Assembly: GCA_033002965.1 (NCBI GenBank)
Contig: JAURVB010013118.1
Span: 1 to 64,000, forward strand
From: Piper betle
Taxonomy: Eukaryota; Streptophyta; Magnoliopsida; Piperales; Piperaceae
Length of the DNA: 64,000 bases
Reading direction: 5' to 3'
The notes beneath the pieces are model-generated. The model had not been told where the DNA came from and ran no database searches. It worked only from the letters and a program-made list of their open reading frames with translations. The position numbers and the translations under genes are program-made. Positions within the stretch are counted from its first letter, which is position 1. The number at the start of each line of letters is the position of its first letter. Below, piece after piece: positions 31,830 to 43,330 of the stretch.

Positions 31830-34204
31830 ATATCAAATTCATCAACATAGTTCAATACACGTCATCATCACTACATACACTCGGCAAGTACATGTATACG
31901 TGATTTCTGTGTTGCTCCTCTGCAATCCCGACAGTTCTCATTTCTCGAGGTGCTCACCTACATTTATATAGAAATCGTCGGTAATTACTATTACTAGTCC
32001 GAAAAATAATTATATCAATCTAGCACATGAGAGCTAACCCTCCTATTGAATAAAAATCTTATATACTTCCTCAAGAACTCTGACAAGGGTAGTAACATGA
32101 GCCGTCACCCTCTGGCAGCAGCGTCCCCCTTTTCCAAAACATTCTCTTTCCTTGGCCATTCAACTATCCCTTTGCGCTAGAAAATCATTCTCATTCATCT
32201 CAACCCTCTACATCCCCCGTATTACTCCTAGGCCTGAGTACAAGGGCTGAGTACTCTTACACATGCGCCTTCAGTACCCTTTTATGCCACAAGTCTAGAC
32301 ATGCGTTGCACAGCAATACCCATAAACCTCCATACTTCTCCGATTTTGAGAAACTCAAAGGTGGAGTTGTCAGGATCCCGTAGGAATGGAGTGGATGCTT
32401 ACCAGTTTCAAATGTGCTATTGACTAGCACATGCCCGCTCACGTAGCATGGTCGTCAAATTTCCCTCATTCCATCTCTTACTGAAAACTCGAAAACTATA
32501 CATATACAGGTCTGGGTTGGAATTTATACGATAGGCCCAGAGGCAACTTGTGGTGGATATTAATTTCGAAAACTGACTTGAGGGATCTCAACCTCGAGGG
32601 TTACTAATCTAGAAAACCATTGGCTAAATGACCCGAGTTAAGTGAGATCTGATAAAATGCCACTTAACTCGTCCTACACGTGATTAATCAAATATACAAT
32701 AGAATAGTTTAAAACAAAGAACGAATCCTAAATAGACCTGGTAGAAGCTCCAATCGGGTCCTCGCCCCTAGGCAGCGAGCTCCTACTCCATTTTTACACG
32801 ACAAACTAAAAGCTGATGCCCGCTCATGATGCATCAAACTCATCGTGATCAACACACTCACAATACAAACAACATCCATCAACAATCAACAATTATCAAT
32901 GTAAAAATAACTCTACCTCAACCTATTCATACCACTTCTATTATGTTTTTCTAAGTTACGTTGTAGTCAATTAACATGCTCAAATTTAATTTATTTAATT
33001 AGATTACTAATATCCATTAACTATCAAACAAGTCATGTAAACCATCACTTCATTCACAATCAAGCATTCATCATATCAAACAATCGATCCTAGCACGTTG
33101 TGCTAATAATAATCAATTTTAAACAATTAAATTGAAGGTAATGATACCTCGCGTCATCGATAATTGGCGACGGTTAGGGTTTTGTCACGTGTCTTGGAGC
33201 TTGAATTCGACGCTCAGCGGTGTTCAAAGTTCAATCAGGTTCGACTGGGCGAACTCGGTGGAAGATCCGGTGAATTCTGATAGCTTCTCAGCGGTCTTTT
33301 GGCGACTGACAAGGTGGTAGTGGTATGGGGTACTGTTGGCACTGGCTTGATGAGCTCGATCCAATGGTGGTGAAGGTGAGGACGGTAGCGGCAGTGATGA
33401 CCATCGACGGTGGTGACGAGTTCAGCCGGGGCGATCGATCTCTTCAATCGGGCCCACGGCCGGCCTCGACGATGGTGCTAGGTAGAGGGGAAAGGTTGGG
33501 GAGGTTGAGGGGGGTGGTCGTCGGGCTCATGGCGGTGGCAACGTTGCCTAGACGACATTGAGTCGACCTGGGGAGTGTTGCAGCTCATGAGGCGATTTTG
33601 GAGTCATGGCGACGAAACGGTGGCCGGGGTTGGTCAGGGTGGCACGACGATGGCACGACAAGGCGGGGCACATCGATCGGCAGCAGTGCGGCATCGGTGA
33701 TAGGGTTTTGGAGGTGAGGAAATATCGGGAGGCAGAAGAAACACCTCTGTGGCAAACTCGTAAATAAGTATTGACTCGATTCCTACTCGAGTTAAAATAA
33801 TAATTAGTTTGTAATAAATCTTTAAAAAATCTAAAAAATATGGAAATTTTCCATAAAATATAACAAATACAACAACATCCAATTGACATGCTCTATAATT
33901 AATAACCCACCTAAACTTCCCCATAACGCGTCCTAATGTGTTATTCGCCCTAAAACTATTTCTACGATTAAACATATAAAAAGAAAAATATTGCATACTT
34001 TCATATTTTCTGATAACTCATTTCTTATCATCTTTTTGACGTTGTCATCATATATTCAGATGCACTTGACCCTCATCACTCATAACTCAAGGTTGGCCTC
34101 GACTTAGCACACGGTTTATGAAACTGACTCAACTCAAATTGACGGTTGAACCGACTAGTTCGCTATAATAAAATTCTAACTCGAGTCACGAGTTTTCTAT
34201 AACA
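31830..34204 (-). repeat. Long-LTR family copy E, lacking its left end
   Basis: Follows copy D almost directly in the same orientation. It lacks the first 600 or so bases of the family, then keeps the landmarks in order: 'gtactcttacacatgcgcc' (32250), 'gagaaactcaaaggtgga' (32346), 'acctggtagaagctccaa' (32738), 'gcgacggttagggttttgtcacg' pieces (33168), a GC-rich block (33200-33760), and the right end with cgagtcacgagttttctataaca (34204). The frames in its GC-rich block (33235-33889) are not supported as genes. Confidence 0.65.
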
Positions 34205-34880
34205 AATGATAACTAAATAAATACATATATTCATGAACAAATAAATAAATAATAAATACATAAAAATAATCATTACTATAATCATAAAATAATAATAACA
34301 TATACTATATAAATACATAGCTAAACACAGATAAATATTACATATACTCGTGTCAGCAAACACATAAATAAATAAATAAATAAATAATCATTCAATAAAT
34401 AAATAAGTAAACAAATAATTAGTTAGTTTTTATTAATCATGAATAATAATAATATTATAGTCATCATAGTTATCCAAGTCAAAATACACAATTAAATACA
34501 AATAAATTATAACATACATATTACAAACAAATAAATAAGTATATATATATATAATTTAATAAATATGAATAAGATTAATATTAATAAGTAAATATATCAA
34601 TAATAATAACAAATTATCACATAAGTACTCATATACGACAAAGTTATATATAAAAATAATAAATAATAATAATAAGAAAGAAAATCAATTGTAATATAAA
34701 AATATGTTAAATCATGATCGCCGCTAATTTGATCGCCGCTAACGCCGTCATCATTCAAGAGGCCTTACAAAAATATGTACATGTATGTATTGTTAAACTG
34801 ATGGCTTACAATCGATTTCCATACATTCAACGATATATATTGATCAGAATATTTGTATAATTTTATAAAAGCAATCTGTC
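34205..34880. other. AT-rich spacer with (AAAT)n-like tracts, 3' of the nsLTP gene
   Basis: Low-complexity aataaataa and ataataata tracts (for example aaataaataaataaataaat at about 34364-34383). A tandem gatcgccgctaa pair is at 34719-34743. No gene. Confidence 0.6.
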
Positions 34881-34932
34881 AATGTGGAAAATCAACGAAT
34901 ATTATGAAGGAAAGAAGGATAAATGCAGTTTA

Positions 34933-35298
34933 CTACTTGCAGTCGAAGGTAAGAGAGAATTTGTAGGGAAGTGGAGAGCCACATTTAATGGGGAGGTTGC
35001 TTACGGCGGATTCTATGGCATCCTTCATCTTCACAACTGCTTCCTGAGCACAACGGCAAGCCTTGCGATTGTCCTCAGGGGTGGTGCCCTGGCTGCTCGC
35101 TGCTTTTAGGTTCTTGCAACATGCCTCCGACGATGTGGGCTGCTTCCCTGTAACATAGTCTCTACACGAGTCTAAAACATTGGATACCTGCTCGCAGGTG
35201 ATAGCCCCGTTGATAACATGAGCCACGGCCAGAACGAGATGGATTACCAGGCCACTCGAGAAGACGACTGCATGGGTAGTACTCCCTTCCATCTTCAT
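34933..35298 (-). CDS. Non-specific lipid-transfer protein, type 1
   Basis: nsLTPs are small secreted proteins that carry fatty acids and other lipids in a disulphide-bonded cavity, with roles in cuticle formation and defence. The 121-residue frame has a hydrophobic signal peptide (about residues 1-32, VVFSSGLVIHLVLAVAHVI) and then all eight cysteines, at residues 35, 45, 60, 61, 81, 83, 106 and 120. The spacing C-x9-C-x14-CC-x19-CxC-x22-C-x13-C fits type 1. No intron is needed to complete the domain. The gene reads leftwards with a TATA box about 60 bases upstream. A Ty1-copia element inserted about 50 bases beyond that box cuts the core promoter off from its original upstream region. The tail after the last Cys is one residue. 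Confidence 0.92.
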   Translation of the reverse strand: MKMEGSTTHAVVFSSGLVIHLVLAVAHVINGAITCEQVSNVLDSCRDYVTGKQPTSSEACCKNLKAASSQGTTPEDNRKACRCAQEAVVKMKDAIESAVSNLPIKCGSPLPYKFSLTFDCK

Positions 35299-35355
35299 TG
35301 AATCCTTTACTAAGATCGTAAGGTCGGATGCAGTTTTGAGATCACAGAAGCTGCA

Positions 35356-35366
35356 TTATATATATA
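35356..35366 (-). promoter_or_regulatory. TATA box of the nsLTP gene
   Basis: A TATATATATAA run on the minus strand, 58-68 bases upstream of the ATG at 35298. The copia element begins only about 50 bases further upstream. Confidence 0.65.
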
Positions 35367-35415
35367 CAATTGCACTTGCATTGAACATTTAACTTGGTTT
35401 TTCATGCACACTAAT

Positions 35416-35923
35416 TGTTGGATTTTGAACATATATATATATATACAAATATATAATTGTATTATATGTTATTAGCTTAAATTAAATTGATCTATTAAAT
35501 TTAAGGTTAATGGGCTATTAATATTTAAGATAAATATGTGGATATACCATATATTTAAGATGAATATGGATAAATATGTGTAGATATTGTTTTCATAATC
35601 TCTAATTTATGATAGGTTAAATTAGAATTATGAAAGATAATGATAAATATGGTTATACGAATAAATACGGTTATGGTCCCGAATTCGCGCCGTAGTTTTC
35701 TTTTCTGATATCCCATCATCTAGGAACTCTGGCTTTAGAGAACCGATGCAGAATTTGGAAGATCAAAACCTAAAGAAGTGAAGAATCATTTTGCTATTAT
35801 TGATTCAAGTATGTTTCCATAATTAAATTTTATTTTTTTGATGATTTAATCTGAAGAAAGGTTTTATTGATGATAGCTTTATCATCTGTATAATTTAGTT
35901 AAAGTTAAAGTTTTTATTCAATA
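35416..35923 (+). repeat. 5' LTR of the copia element
   Basis: Begins TGTTGGATTTTG. The right LTR ends ttcaaca, but here the terminal bases read ttcaata, so the terminal CA has been lost by a point change. Compared with the right LTR it lacks a short 'aaggtttgggcc' segment and has scattered substitutions. Confidence 0.9.
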
Positions 35924-35925
35924 AG

Positions 35926-35937
35926 TGCTATCAGAGC
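35926..35937 (+). promoter_or_regulatory. Primer binding site (initiator tRNA-Met type)
   Basis: tgctatcagagc follows the 5' LTR by two bases and differs at one base from TGGTATCAGAGC, the complement of the initiator tRNA-Met 3' end that most copia elements use. Confidence 0.8.
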
Positions 35938-36738
35938 TTCTTCATATTAGATCATTGAGAATTAATTTGATTTTTTTTTATTTTAATGAGTCAATCATCC
36001 ACTTTGGTATCTTATTGAACAAAAGGGTGATATTGTTTATTCATTAATCAAATAATTTCGATCTTTGGGAAGTATTTTTTATTTATCACTTCTGTTTACG
36101 AGAATAAATTGATATGGTCTTCTACCCATTGGGAATAACCCTAAATTTTGCATTGTCAGTGGGTAAGGAAATTATAAGAAATTGTATATGGGATATTTGT
36201 TATCAAATCAAGGTCCTCTTTTGGTAAAATATCAAATGAGGACAATAAAGTTACAAAAGGTTATAATTTCAGAAATTTCTAAATAAAGATATTTTTATAA
36301 CCTTTTTCAGTTTTATGTTATTCGGGATTATTAAATTCAAATTATGGTTCAGTTATGATTAATATTTTAAAATTTATTAAGGACTACAATATGCTGCCAA
36401 AGTAGCCTCTTTTGTAGAAATTAATTTATTTTAAAATATTAAGACGGTTGTGGGTATATGATTCATGTGAATATTAATCGGCCCAAAGGAAGGTTAATAT
36501 TTGACAGAATTATATATTCATTTGCGATAATAAATATGGGATAATTATCAAGTTTCCATGTGGATAATAAATCGGCCCAAAGGAAGGTTTATTATTTGAC
36601 AGGATTTATTATCCATATTTGATTATTGCACTGAGAGTACCACTTACAAATTAATATTTCTGTCCAAAGACTAAATATTAATGTTGTGCTAGGTATTTGC
36701 CGATGGGATTAACTATTGTTTGAATTATTAATCTTATT

Positions 36739-39700
36739 ATGGGCATGTTGTTTTGTTCTATGGATTCAGTTAATCAATCTGCTTATATGATTTCTGCCAA
36801 CATCAATTCAGTTCTTATGCTTAAAGATAATTTTAAGGATTGGAAAGAGAACGTGATAATCGTTCTCGGCTGCATGGATCTTGACCTTGCATTAAGGACT
36901 GAACAACCTTCTTCTCTTACGGACAAAAGTTCCATTGAGGAAAAACGGGACATTGAGAAGTGGGAACGTTCAAATCGCATGAGTCTTATGATCATGAAGC
37001 GTGGGATTCTAGAAACCTTCAGGGGGATGTGTCTGAAAAGGTTACTACAGCCAGTGAGTTTCTTAAAGAAATTGAAAAGCGTTTTGTAAAAAAACGATAA
37101 GGCTGAAACAAGTACGCTTTTGTCGAACTTGATTTCAATGAAGTTTAAAGGCAAAACAAGCATAAGAGAGTACATCTTAGAGATGTCAAATATTGCTTCA
37201 AAACTAAAAGCACTAAGGTTAGAGCTATCTGAAGATTTGCTCGTGCATTTAGTTTTAATTTCTCTTCCGGCACAATTCAGTCAATTCAAGGTCAGTTACA
37301 ACTGTCAAAGGGACAAATGGACTCTTAATGAGCTCATTTCTTATTGTGTGCAAGAAGAAGAAAGGTTGAAGCAAGAACAGGCTGAAAGTACTCACTTGGC
37401 TAGTACATATCAAGACAAAATAAGAAAAAAATCAGGCTTCTTGCTGTTTTCTTTTGTGGTAAACCTGGACATATGAAGAAGGAATGCACTAGGTATCACA
37501 CTTGGTGTGTAAATAAAGGTCCATTTCGTAATTTTGTTTGTTCTGAGGTTAATTTAGTTTCAGTACCAATACACACTTGGTGGCTAGATTCGGGTGATAC
37601 TACTCACATAAGTGTGTCAATGCAGGGTTGCCTGAGTTGCCGAAAGCCAAATGATGCTGAAAGATTCATCTATGTGGGTGATGACAACTCAGTTATAGTT
37701 GAGGCAATAGGATTTTTAGATTATTGTTAAAGACAAGATATTATTTGGATTTGAAAGAGACATATGTAGTACCGTCTTTTAGACGGAATTTGGTTTCTAT
37801 TTCTATATTGGACAAATTTGGTTATTCTTGTTCATTTAGAAATAATAAGTTTAGTCTTTTTCTAAATTCAAATATTGTGGGTATGGGTTCCTTGTCTTTT
37901 TATGATAATCTATATTTACTTGATACTATTACATCTTTTAATGAAACTTTGCATGTGGGTTTAAGTGGTACGAAAAGAAAATTAACCAATGAGAATTCTG
38001 CTTTATTCTGGCACAAGCGTTTAGGACACATTTCTAAACAAAGAATTGAACGACTTATGTCAGATGGAATTCTTGATTCTCTTAATTTATCAGATTTTCA
38101 AGTCTGTATTGAGTGCATTAAGGGAAAACAAACAAATATAAGGAGACTAGGTGCCAATATATCTTCAAGCGTCTTAGAACTAATATATACGGATATTTGT
38201 GGGCCATTTTCTACGGCTTCTTGGAATGGTCAACAATATTTTATTACGTTCATAGACGATTATTCTCGTTATGGTTACCTTTATCTCATTCATGAGAAGT
38301 CTCAAGCATTGGACATGTTTAAGGCATATAAGGCTGAAGTTGAGAATCAACTTGACAAAACTATTAAGGCTATCAGATCTGACCGTGGTGGTGAATACTA
38401 TGGTAGATATGATGGATCAGGTGTACAACGTCCAGGACCATTTGCCAAATTCCTAGAAGAGTGCGGAATCGTCCCACAATACACAATGTCAGGTACTCCT
38501 AGCATGAATGGTGTTGCTGAGAGACAAAACCGAACATTAAAGGACATGGTGAGAAGTATGATTGCTCATACTACTTTACCTGATTCACTCTGGGGTGAGG
38601 CACTAAAGACAGCAGCATATCTTCTTAATAGAGTACCAACAAAGGCAACAGTTAAGACCCCTTATGAATTATGGACTGAAAAAAAAACTCAGTATTAAGC
38701 ATTTACGCATTTGGGGTTGTCCAGCTGAGGCAAGGCCTTATAGGCCAAATGAAAGGAAACTGGACTCAAGAATAGTTAGCAGTTATTTTGTTGGGTACTC
38801 TGAACGGTCTAGAGGGTATAAGTTTTATGATCCCATAATAAGGTCATTCTTTGAGACGGGAAATGCCCAGTTCTTTGAGGATATTGAGTTTGGAGGGGAA
38901 ATGAAGTTAGAGACTTTGTCTTTGAAGAAGAATCTGATTCTCTTCCCATGATTGTTCTTGACAATAATCAGGATCAGGATTATATTCCTGATGTTGTTCA
39001 AGAAACAATATCAGAATTACAAGACAATGTCGAGAATCTCCCTAATCAAGTTATACCTGAAGAGCAAACTCAACAACCTCAAGAGCAAATGCCATTGAGG
39101 AGATCCAGAAGAGAAAAGAGAAATGCAATTTTAGATGATTATATCATCTTTCTCCAAGAACATGAGGATAACACTGGAATGGTGGAAGATGATCCAATCA
39201 ACTTTCATCAAGCCATGAAGAGTTCTAATTCTCAAAAGTGGATTGATGCCATGAATGAAGAGATGAAGTCCATGAAAGCTAATGACGTTTGGGATCTTGT
39301 TCCATTGCCTGAAGGTGCGAAACCTCTTGGTTGTAAATGGATATTTAAAACCAAGAGGGATTCGAAAGGTGATGTAGAAAGATATAAGGCTCGTCTTGTT
39401 GCAAAGGGCTTTACTCAAAAGGAAGGCATCGATTATAATGAGACTTTCTCTCCAGTTTCATCGAAAGACTCATTCAGAATAATTATTGCATTAGTGGCAC
39501 ACTTTGACCCTGAGTTACATCAGATGGATGTAAAGACTGTGTTTCTAAATGGTGACATTGATGAAACAATTTATATGGTGCAACTAGAAAACTTTGTATC
39601 GGGAGATTCAAAGAATATGGTTTGCAAATTAAAGAAATCCATCTATGGACTTAAACAGGCTTCTCGTCAATGGTATCACAAATTTCATCAAGTGATTCTC

Positions 39701-40770
39701 TCGTTTGGTTTTGAGATGAATGTTATTGATGATTGTATATACCATAAGTTTAGTGGGAGTAAGTATATTTTTCTGGTTTTATATGTTGATGATATATTGC
39801 TTGCCAGTAATGATATAAGGTTCTTGCACGAAACCAAGAGTTTTTTTATCAAAGAAATTTGAAATGAAAGATCTTGGAAATGCGTCTTTTGTATTAGGAA
39901 TTCAAATACATCGAGATCGTTCTCGATGTATACTTGGATTATCACAAAAGACCTATATAGAAAAAAGTGCTTAAGAGATTTGGCATGCAAGGTTGTAAAC
40001 CAGGAGATACCCCTGTTTCTAAAGGAGATAAATTCAGTCTCAATCAGTGCCTTAAAAATGACATAGAAGGAAATGAAATGCAAAAGATTCCCTATGCTTC
40101 AGCAGTAGGAAGTCTTATGTATGCTCAAGTATGTACGCGTCCAGATATTGCGTATATTGTTGGAATGTTGGGCAGATATTTAAGTAATCTGGGATTGGAT
40201 CACTAGATAGCAGCCAAAAGAGTCATAAGGTATCTTCAGAGAACAAAACATTACATGCTTACCTATCGGAAGTCAGATCAACTTGAGATCATTGGGTATT
40301 CTGATTCTGATTTTGGTGGATGTCAAGCTATGTCTACCTGCTTGCTAGAGGAGCTATTTCTTGGAAGAGTGCTAAGCAGACACTCATAGCTTCTTCCACC
40401 ATGGCAGCTGAATTCATAAGCTTGTTATGAGGCATCCAATCATGGAATATGGTTGCAGAATTTTATCACAGGGCTGCGCATTATTGATAATATTGAAAGA
40501 CCACTTAAGTTATTTTGTGACAATCAGTTTGCAGTATCATATTCAAATAACAACAGGAGCTCATCTAAATCAAAACATATAGAGATCAAGTTCCTTGTTG
40601 TGAAAGAAAGAGTTTAGAGTGATAAAGTTTCGATAAAGTCTCTATAGAGCATATTGGGACAAACTCTATAGTTGTGGATCCACTTACTAAAAGTTTACCG
40701 CCCAAGGTCTTTCATGAGCATGTTGCTCATCTGGGTGTTGTATCATTTGATGATATGTTACTTTAGTGGG
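36739..40770 (+). pseudogene. Copia gag-pol coding region, frame-broken
   Basis: Gag (about 36739-37476) with a retrotransposon gag-type N-terminus and a zinc-knuckle remnant near 37450-37490. Protease around 37580-37620, with the active site reading DSGDTTH where DSGATTH is usual. Integrase with the HKRLGHIS...CIEC zinc region (about 38010-38115) and core ([33 protein letters not shown]). Reverse transcriptase 39230-39860 with FLNGDIDE and YVDDI. RNase H to about 40770 (YSDSDFGG, then DPLTKSLPP). Breaks: shifts near 37020, 37088, 37447, 37720, 38686, 38940 and 39850, and a stop at about 40204. Most are one-base changes in A- or T-runs. It is a dead copy. Confidence 0.9.
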
Positions 40771-41085
40771 AGTTTGTTTTGTTAAGGTATTTGGTTTATG
40801 TTTCACTCTATTTTGGTGATCTCATAAGGTTGGACCAGTTGAAAATAGGCATGTTCAGATCAAATTACATGTAATTTTCATGCTACACATCCATACTTGA
40901 TCTATGTCATTTAATTATGTTGATGTATGTGACCATGGATGGGTTTAGTTACGATAAATGTAACAAAAATCGCCTTGATCCTATATTAACATTAATTAAT
41001 GGACAAAATTGTTATTTTGGAATAATAAAGTATGTTATTTTGGAGCTCATAAGGTAATATACAATTATCTTTATATATATAGTCC

Positions 41086-41096
41086 AAGTGGGAGAT
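41086..41096 (+). promoter_or_regulatory. Polypurine tract of the copia element
   Basis: aagtgggagat directly precedes the TG of the 3' LTR, the typical plant copia arrangement for priming plus-strand DNA. Confidence 0.85.
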
Positions 41097-41625
41097 TGTT
41101 AGATTTTGGACATTATTATTTATATATATATATACAAGTATATAATTGTATCATATGCTATTAATAAGGTTTGGGCCTAAATTAAATTGATCTATTAAAG
41201 TTAAGGTTAATGGGTCATTAATATTTAAGATAAATATGTGGAGATACCATATATTTAAGATGAGTATGGATAAATATGTGTAGATACCGTTTTCGTAATC
41301 TCTAATTTATGATGGGTTAAATTGGAATTATGAAAGATAAGGATAAATACGATTATACAAATAAATACGGTTATGGTCCCCGAATTCACACCGTAGGTTT
41401 TCTTTTCTGGTATCCTATCATCTAGGAACTCTAGCTTTGGAGAACTGGTGCTGAATTTGGAAGATCAAAACCTAAAAAAGTGAAGAATTGTTTTACTATT
41501 ATGGATTCAGGTACGCTTCCATAATTAAATTTTATTTTTTTGATGATTTAATCTAAAGAAAGGTTTTATTGATGATGGTTTTATCATATGTATAATTTAG
41601 TTAAAGTTAAAATTTTTATTCAACA
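41097..41625 (+). repeat. 3' LTR of the copia element
   Basis: Begins TGTTAGATTTTGG and ends TTATTCAACA, followed by the target duplication CTAAT. 529 bp against 508 for the left LTR. Confidence 0.9.
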
Positions 41626-41630
41626 CTAAT

Positions 41631-42029
41631 GACTTGCACACTTGTTGGTACACCGAGAGCTTGTTCATCCAAGCACGAATATTAGGCAGCTAACTTAAGG
41701 GGGAGAAAAGCACTTAATTAGTTTCGTGTGTACCAAACTAAGGCCAGAACAGGTAGCGAACGAATGGGGTGTGAAGTTGGTTTGTTTATATATAGAAAAT
41801 AGGAATGCTGTTTCTTTTGAAAAAAGTAGAAACAGGCCGAATGCTGTTTATTGATATATAAGATATATCGATAAGAATAAGGAAAGTCTAATTTACCTTT
41901 ACTCGGCGGTAGTGAGAGGTTGAGATGTGAGTATTGAGTCAAAAGTCACCCAGACATTTGTCCTCGCCAAAAAAAAACTCTGCTCTTTCATCGGGGGCTT
42001 TTCATTGGACAACAAAAGTTGGGTTCATT
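41631..42029. other. Former upstream region of the nsLTP gene, no gene seen
   Basis: Before the copia insertion this DNA adjoined 35410, that is, it was the distal promoter of the nsLTP gene. It contains A-rich and tatata tracts. A possible LINE boundary lies near 42000. Confidence 0.5.
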
Positions 42030-43330
42030 TAACCGCACTTATGTGCTTCCTGTTCCTAAATATATTGGAGCTCAAACACCCGATAGGACTACAGGCCAGT
42101 TGGGCTTTGCAGTGAAACTTATAAGATCATTGCAAAGCCAAAGTTCAATGGGTGCATGGCTGCAGATTCAAGGCTATTCTTTCCAATGTTATTAGCCACT
42201 ATCAATCTGCTTTTATTGAGGACGACAGATAATTGACAACGTTGCTATTGTCACGGAATCTTTTAAAGCTACTCAGTCAAACAAGAAGAGAAATCACTAT
42301 TGTGCAGTCAAGCTTGATCTTTCTAAAACCTTCGACCGTGTTGAATGACTATTACTAATAAACATTCTTTCCCCCAAGTATTCTGGGTTAGGAATACAAC
42401 AGAATGGTTTAAGCCCCTCCTCCTGAAGGTTGAAAAGAAAATTGATGGTTGGAGACGTAGTAATATTTCTCTTGCTGGCCGATCCTTGTTAACACAAACT
42501 GTTTTCGATGTCATTGCCAACTATACTATGAGTTGCTACAGAGTTCCGCGGAAAATCATCAAAAGTAGCAACCCAAAACAAGCACAATTCTGGTTGGGTA
42601 AATCTGGCTCCAAGTTCTGCAGGCTTCTTAAATGGAATGACATTTGTCTAACCAAGAGTCATGGTGGGATTGGGATAAGTAACCTCTCAACCATGAATCT
42701 CGGCTTCTCACTAAACTGGTCCGGCGACTAATTGCTGAGCCCAATGCTCTCATCTCCCAAATTCTTCAGGTTAAATATGGGTATTCTTCTAATTGGTGGT
42801 CTTCCACTCCTACTCGTTCTTCCACAATGCTTAAGAATGGGCATCCTTTCTGGTGTTAAGCATCTTCAAGGTGATTGTATTTGGCGCCTCGGTGATGGAG
42901 TTCGTATTGCCATGGGACTTGATCCCTGGGTACCTTTTGCTCCAAACTTTACTCCACGAATCAACACCCAAGGTACCAGACTCTTCTTTCACTTACTGTT
43001 TCTTCCTTAGTATACAAGAATAGACCATCTTGGAATGGATGCAAAATTCGCCAGATCTTCCACCCTGACGATGCCACCGCCACTCTCTCAATGCGTCCTC
43101 CTACTCCTACTACATGTACATGGACTCTTGTCTCGGCTCTTTTGCTGCTTTTGTTAAAAGACTTGGTTTGTAAGTTGTCTGTTAAAATTATGTGGATCCC
43201 TACATCACAGAACGTCTTAGCTCGTACCTTTGCCAAACTAGCTCAAAGGCAAGGCAACTCCTTTTGTAACTTTCGCATGTTTCAAAAAAAACCCCACGCA
43301 CACACGCGTGAAGTGTCGATAATCAAATCA
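42030..43330 (+). pseudogene. LINE (non-LTR retrotransposon) reverse transcriptase remnant
   Basis: Pieces of a plant LINE ORF2 in several frames: YKIIAK (about 42118), YQSAFIEDRQLIDNVAIVTE (about 42190-42255), AVKLDLSKTFDRVE (about 42305-42346). After a deletion it continues KVEKKIDGWRRSNISLAGRS (about 42427-42486), WNDICLTKSHGGIGISNLS (42632-42690) and IWRLGDGVRIAMGLDPWVP (42880-42936). An RNase H-like tail (SFAAFVKRLGL) is near 43130. The catalytic YADD part lies in the deleted section. Stops and shifts throughout. A long-dead copy. Confidence 0.8.

Larger units (their letters stand above)
35416..41625 (+). mobile_element. Complete but decayed Ty1-copia LTR retrotransposon
   Basis: Flanked by the same five bases CTAAT (35411-35415 and 41626-41630). 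LTRs at 35416-35923 and 41097-41625, primer binding site just inside the left LTR, polypurine tract just before the right LTR. The domain order gag, protease, integrase, reverse transcriptase, RNase H identifies Ty1-copia (integrase before RT). Frames are broken at several points, listed under the coding part, so it cannot make a full polyprotein. Copia lineage not assigned. About 6.2 kb. Confidence 0.93.

Noticed and set aside
39905..39935. Hairpin atacatcgaga/tctcgatgtat in the copia RNase H-side coding region
   Set aside because: It falls in conserved coding text of the element, so codon content explains it.
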